Positions 61,054-64,000 of a stretch of 64,000 nucleotides of DNA are shown one piece after another; position 1 is the stretch's first letter; each line of letters begins with the position of its first letter. The DNA is taken from NCBI GenBank assembly GCA_965246905.1, contig CBDFFZ010000014.1:62001-126000 (forward strand), written 5' to 3'. The notes under the pieces were generated by a model that was given only the letters and a program-made list of their open reading frames with translations, searched no databases and had not been told where the DNA came from. A program made the position numbers and the translations under genes. The DNA comes from UBA1952 sp965246905 (GTDB taxonomy: Bacteria; Bacteroidota; Bacteroidia; Chitinophagales; Chitinophagaceae).

Positions 61054-61117
61054 TTCTATTTTTGAGGGTTTTGGAATGAGTGATTGGATTGGCTGAACTG
61101 TAATATGCCTGTATCAT

Positions 61118-61146
61118 GCAGAGACGTTGCAGTGCAACGTCTCTAC
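61118..61146. repeat. GTAGAGACGTTGCA palindrome, copy 3
   Basis: GAGACGTTGCA-G-TGCAACGTCTCTAC, the same 29-bp palindrome with one change at its edge, in the gap upstream of the isoaspartyl peptidase. The rest of the 61054-61327 gap shows nothing further. Confidence 0.75.
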
Positions 61147-61327
61147 GGGTTTGGCGTATAAGCCCGCGCAAGGGATAGTAGTGGAAATCCTTTTTTTGCC
61201 CCTTCCGGCAAAAAAAGATTGGAACGGATAGCCCGGCCCGCAGGGTGCGCCCATTTTAATGAACAATTGGTTTGGTGAACTTAATCGTCTTTGGTAAGCC
61301 GTAAAAATCTGTATGGTAAAGTAGTGC

Positions 61328-61948
61328 TTATGACAGCAGCTTTTCCCATTCGCCGGCGCCTTCGCGGATCAGGGATGGGGTACTTGTGGTGCAATCTATT
61401 ACTGTGGATGCGGTGATGTTTCCGGGGCCGCCATCTATTACCAGATCCACGAGGTGGCCGAAGCGATCCTGTATGAGCTCCGGGTCTGTATAGTACTCCA
61501 CATCGTCGTCGGTGGGCAGGGATACGCTCATGATAGGGTGGCCGAGCTCGCGCACCAGCTCGTGTACGATCTTATGGTCGGGCACGCGGATGCCTACGGT
61601 GTCTTTTTTTGTTTTGAGCATTTTAGGTACTTCTTTGCCGGCATTGAGGATAAAGGTGTAAGGCCCTGGCAACGCGCTTTTCAGCATCCGGAAGATGGGT
61701 GTATCGAGGCTCTTTACATAGTTGGATATGTGGCTGAGATCGCAGCATACAAAGGAAAACTGCGCGGCTTTTGGCTGGATGCCTTTGATGCGGCAGATGC
61801 GCTCGATGGCGGCGGTGTTGTAGATATCGCAGCCGAGGCCGTACATGGTATCGGTGGGGTAAATGATGACGCCGCCGCCGCGCAGAATGCTTACAGCCGT
61901 TTGAATGTTGCGTGGCTGCGGATTATCGGGGTGGATATGTATGCGCAT
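61328..61948 (-). CDS. L-threonylcarbamoyladenylate synthase (Sua5/YrdC)
   Basis: 206 residues. GGGVIIYPTDTMYGLGCDIY is the KxTxSxR-region ATP/bicarbonate site, IKGIQPKAAQFSF, and LPGPYTFIL then VGIRVPDHKI follow the YrdC core. First step of t6A modification of tRNA. Eight bp downstream of the NadR-like kinase gene, so co-transcribed. Confidence 0.92.
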   Translation of the reverse strand: MRIHIHPDNPQPRNIQTAVSILRGGGVIIYPTDTMYGLGCDIYNTAAIERICRIKGIQPKAAQFSFVCCDLSHISNYVKSLDTPIFRMLKSALPGPYTFILNAGKEVPKMLKTKKDTVGIRVPDHKIVHELVRELGHPIMSVSLPTDDDVEYYTDPELIQDRFGHLVDLVIDGGPGNITASTVIDCTTSTPSLIREGAGEWEKLLS

Positions 61949-61985
61949 TTCGGATTCAGAATTTCGGATTCAGGATTTCGGAAAT
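61949..61985. repeat. GATTCAGAATTT-type degenerate repeat
   Basis: TTCGGATTCAGAATTTCGGA then TTCAGGATTTCGGAAAT; fills the junction between the two genes and encodes the last residues (EILNPKF) of the NadR-like kinase. Confidence 0.6.
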
Positions 61986-62501
61986 AGCGGTTAGTGCAGT
62001 TTCCATTCTTTGCTCGTGGGTGCCCCGGATAATAATAAAGGGGGCATTGCCGGCCATTACGGCGTCAAGGTACTGCTGATAAAAATAATGCCGGTCTTTA
62101 AGGTCCGGGTAACCGCGCAGGGGGTCGGGCTGCCAGGGTATATCGGGGTAGGAAAGGATGCAGAGATCGTATTTGCGGATGGCGATGGTTTCGAGGATAT
62201 ACCGGTGGCAACTGTTGTACATGGTTTCGCTCCAGATGCGGATGTTGTGGAGGTCGGTATCGCAGATGAGGCAGGTATTTGCTTTTATAGCAGCAGCATC
62301 TTCGGCGGCTATTTGTCCGGTGGCTATTGCCTTCAATTCTTCCTGCGCTGTCACGTTTACTTTGCTGTTGCGTGTTAAATAGGCTCTTGCATATTCTGGC
62401 ACCCAGGTGGTATGGAGGGTTTGGGCGAGTGCGGCGCAAAGCGTGCTCTTGCCGGATGATTCGGGGCCGGTAACGGCGATCTTCAGGGGCGCGCTTTTCA
62501 T
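61956..62501 (-). CDS. NadR-like ribosylnicotinamide kinase/AAA ATPase
   Basis: 181 residues. Walker A GPESSGKSTLC, WVPEYARAYL, ICDTDLHNIRIWSE (Walker B-like), YPDIPWQPDPLRGYPD and FIIIRGTHEQRM match the kinase domain of NadR. The adenylyltransferase and repressor domains of Enterobacterial NadR are absent. Phosphorylates nicotinamide riboside for NAD salvage (inferred). First of a two-gene unit. Confidence 0.85.
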   Translation of the reverse strand: MKSAPLKIAVTGPESSGKSTLCAALAQTLHTTWVPEYARAYLTRNSKVNVTAQEELKAIATGQIAAEDAAAIKANTCLICDTDLHNIRIWSETMYNSCHRYILETIAIRKYDLCILSYPDIPWQPDPLRGYPDLKDRHYFYQQYLDAVMAGNAPFIIIRGTHEQRMETALTAISEILNPKF

Positions 62502-62587
62502 CTATTAAATGTATAATGACTTTGCGGGAAGCAGGAACTTAATTTTAGAAGAGCGTTGTCTTAATTGCGGGTAAACCGGATATTGGA

Positions 62588-62618
62588 TTTGGCATTTAGG
62601 ATATTGTTTCTATCTTTG
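62588..62618 (+). promoter_or_regulatory. Canonical Bacteroidota promoter for tRNA-Phe
   Basis: TTTG at 62588-62591, 19 bp, then TATCTTTG at 62611-62618: the full TTTG-N19-TAnnTTTG consensus, 27 bp before the mature tRNA 5' end. The best promoter in the window. Confidence 0.8.
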
Positions 62619-62645
62619 CCGTCCCTAAACGGGAAATCTACGGAA

Positions 62646-62718
62646 GGTGCGGTAGCTCAGTCGGTAGAGCAATGGACTGAAAATCCATGTGTCGCCGGTT
62701 CGATCCCGGCCCACACCA
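62646..62718 (+). tRNA. tRNA-Phe(GAA)
   Basis: 73 nt cloverleaf. D-stem GCTC/GAGC, anticodon stem ATGGA/TCCAT with loop CTGAAAA (anticodon GAA), variable GTGTC, T-stem GCCGG/CCGGC with loop TTCGATC. Acceptor GGTGCGG pairs with CCACACC but has one C-A mismatch at the fifth pair. Discriminator A; the 3' CCA is not encoded (CG follows). Confidence 0.93.
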
Positions 62719-62729
62719 CGTTCAAAATC

Positions 62730-62766
62730 AAGCGGTTAAGAGGTAAAACTCTTAACCGCTTTTTTC
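62730..62766 (+). terminator. Terminator after tRNA-Phe
   Basis: AAGCGGTTAAGAG-GTAAAA-CTCTTAACCGCTT then a T-run; 13-bp perfect stem. Confidence 0.9.
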
Positions 62767-62769
62767 AAT

Positions 62770-62791
62770 GGTACAACATAGGTACAACATT
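62770..62791. repeat. 11-bp tandem repeat at the tRNA boundary
   Basis: GGTACAACATA followed directly by GGTACAACATT, between the tRNA terminator and the methyltransferase stop. Possible recombinase arm site or attachment-region sequence. Confidence 0.4.
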
Positions 62792-63321
62792 TAGAAATGT
62801 GGCAGTTCAATTGAGTTGGACACTTCGTTACCAAAGACGTCCCAACCTGCTCTTTCTTTCCGGGCAAACATATCAATCCTTCTTTTACCAAAGTGCTCTA
62901 TCATTGCATAGAAAGCGTCTGGCTTCGCAGAATGCCTTTCTGATCTACTTGCAAAAGCTGTTGGAACCGCTTTTTGTTTAGGATACATTTCCAACCTCCC
63001 TTTGTAACCAAAAAGCACAAACTCAGTCCGGTGATGAAAACCAAAGAGGCACATGCCATTTCCTTTATCCCATGTTAGCGTTCGTTGATAACGAAATCCC
63101 CACTCACTAAGCAGAGCAAATGATTTAGGCAAATACTTTTGAATCGTCCAAAGAAACACAACGCTATTATCAGCTGCAATTTTCTGAATTGGCAATGATC
63201 CTATCTGGTCAAATTCCATTGTAGGATAATCTAATTCGCCAGTTTGATTTGGTCTGTCCTTTCTTTGAATCTTCTTTATTGGCCACGGCGGATCGATTAC
63301 GATCAGGTCATACTTCGTCAT
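62791..63321 (-). CDS. MT-A70 family DNA N6-adenine methyltransferase
   Basis: 176 residues. MTKYDLIVIDPPWPIKK holds the DPPW catalytic motif at residues 10-13, followed by LPIQKIAADNSVVFLWTIQKYL, GFRYQRTLTWDKGNGMCLFGF and a C-terminal HSAKPDAFYAMIEHFGKRRIDMFAR (AdoMet region, circularly arranged as in the family). Typical of phages and integrative elements, where it may protect the element's DNA. No restriction partner is adjacent. Probably co-transcribed with the RadC gene 53 bp upstream. Confidence 0.9.
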   Translation of the reverse strand: MTKYDLIVIDPPWPIKKIQRKDRPNQTGELDYPTMEFDQIGSLPIQKIAADNSVVFLWTIQKYLPKSFALLSEWGFRYQRTLTWDKGNGMCLFGFHHRTEFVLFGYKGRLEMYPKQKAVPTAFASRSERHSAKPDAFYAMIEHFGKRRIDMFARKERAGWDVFGNEVSNSIELPHF

Positions 63322-63374
63322 TAGGAAGTCTCCACTAACAAGGATTTGATCAGAGAATAAAAGCGTTCACCGGG

Positions 63375-63875
63375 TTAGGGCTGTGGTAACGTTTTTATGA
63401 CGTTGGAGGCAATGGAAATCCCTTGCTCATCGGAAAACGAATAGTAGGCTGTTCGTGAAATAATGAGGTGGTCTAAAAAAGCGATATCCATTAGCGTACC
63501 CGCTTCCTTAAATTGCTCAGTGAGCTGCGTGTCTGCATAGCTTGGGGTAAGATTTGCTGATGGATGATTATGGGCAAGTACAATAGAGCTGGCATTTGCT
63601 TTCAATGCTGCAGCAAACACCAATCGCTTATCAACAACCGTTCCTGTAATTCCGCCGGAGGAGACATTATAAATGCCCAGCACATGGTTTGACCTGTTCA
63701 AAAGCAATACTTTGCTTTGCTCGAGCAGATCAATTTTCTCTGCTTCCCAAGCCTGCTTGAATACCTGATAGGCATCCTTTGAGCATGTTATCTGTGGCCT
63801 ATGCTTTGGTTCAACATGTGTCTTATACACAAGGTCTATTTCTGAAACGGCATATGGACTAATGTCAATAATCAT
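63375..63875 (-). CDS. RadC/JAB-domain protein
   Basis: 166 residues from MIIDISPYAVSEIDL at 63875; AAGGA lies 7 bp upstream, favouring this over the ATG 18 codons earlier. JAMM-like zinc site AHNHPSANLTPSYAD with a preceding VLLLNRSNHVLGI, and the C-terminal FLDHLIISRTAYYSFSDEQG. Without the helix-hairpin-helix head of chromosomal RadC, it matches the mobile-element form common in Bacteroidota ICEs and plasmids. Its role is unclear. Confidence 0.92.
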   Translation of the reverse strand: MIIDISPYAVSEIDLVYKTHVEPKHRPQITCSKDAYQVFKQAWEAEKIDLLEQSKVLLLNRSNHVLGIYNVSSGGITGTVVDKRLVFAAALKANASSIVLAHNHPSANLTPSYADTQLTEQFKEAGTLMDIAFLDHLIISRTAYYSFSDEQGISIASNVIKTLPQP

Positions 63876-64000
63876 GTGAAGATTCCTTCGTAGCATGCAG
63901 GCTTTGCTTGATGGTATTGTCAGAAGCATACTGTCATTTGGTTCAGCAATGGAAAATATCTCTTTTCGTTAAAGCCCGTTTATAAGGATGAATGTCTACA
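63876..64000. other. Window end
   Basis: Upstream region of the RadC gene; no further ORF can be supported before the window ends. Confidence 0.4.

Noticed and set aside
62791..63321. MT-A70 methyltransferase as part of a restriction-modification system
   Set aside because: No endonuclease or specificity gene is visible next to it within the window.

Overview
The window is Bacteroidota chromosome, most likely a Chitinophagales/Chitinophagaceae-type bacterium. Six predicted secreted proteins end in type IX secretion (T9SS type A) sorting domains. TAnnTTTG-type -7 promoter elements replace sigma70-like boxes, Shine-Dalgarno sequences are weak, and lineage-typical families are present (DUF1800/DUF1501 pair, DUF3098, DUF4468, DUF4260, arginase-like protein). 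The species cannot be fixed from the sequence.

Layout. 1-9100 is an accessory, repeat-dense stretch. It holds the end of a T9SS protein, a lipoprotein, two near-identical REP-associated tyrosine transposase (RAYT) elements with hairpin ends, at least four copies of a second repeat with inverted ends, a secreted fibre plus beta-helix gene pair, and gene remnants. 9097-10194 is an unrecognised protein. 10289-14169 carries nrdA and nrdB (class I ribonucleotide reductase), split by a four-helix-bundle gene that sits between inverted repeats. 14574-19629 holds YceI, a nitroreductase with an operator-like palindrome, a beta-propeller T9SS protein and an SDR (3-hydroxybutyrate dehydrogenase type). 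19683-20120 is an amber-interrupted gene. 20513-28052 is a cell-surface block: two paralogous-tailed T9SS proteins flank a repetitive exported protein and an ice-binding (DUF3494) protein whose domain appears circularly permuted and nested inside a jelly-roll domain.

28204-62501 is mostly housekeeping: lpdA, a Crp/Fnr regulator, a DUF1501/DUF1800 export pair, two divergent deaminases, a RelE/ParE toxin-antitoxin pair, a MoxR ATPase, an LpxD-like acyltransferase and a class IV aminotransferase fired from overlapping divergent promoters, gltX with a GluQ-RS-like paralogue, GT4, an M2 peptidase, Nudix, rseP-dxr, UbiX, nth, secreted MsrB, DUF3098-ftsX, an arginase-like protein, nitronate monooxygenase, FKBP, isoaspartyl peptidase, Sua5/YrdC and a NadR-like kinase.

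62646-62718 is tRNA-Phe(GAA) with a canonical promoter and terminator. Immediately beyond it an MT-A70 methyltransferase and a RadC protein suggest the edge of an integrated mobile element that runs off the window. No CRISPR array or rRNA was seen. The most unusual items are the permuted/nested ice-binding protein, the invertedly flanked four-helix gene inside nrdAB, and the RAYT/REP system with its second, possibly non-autonomous repeat family.
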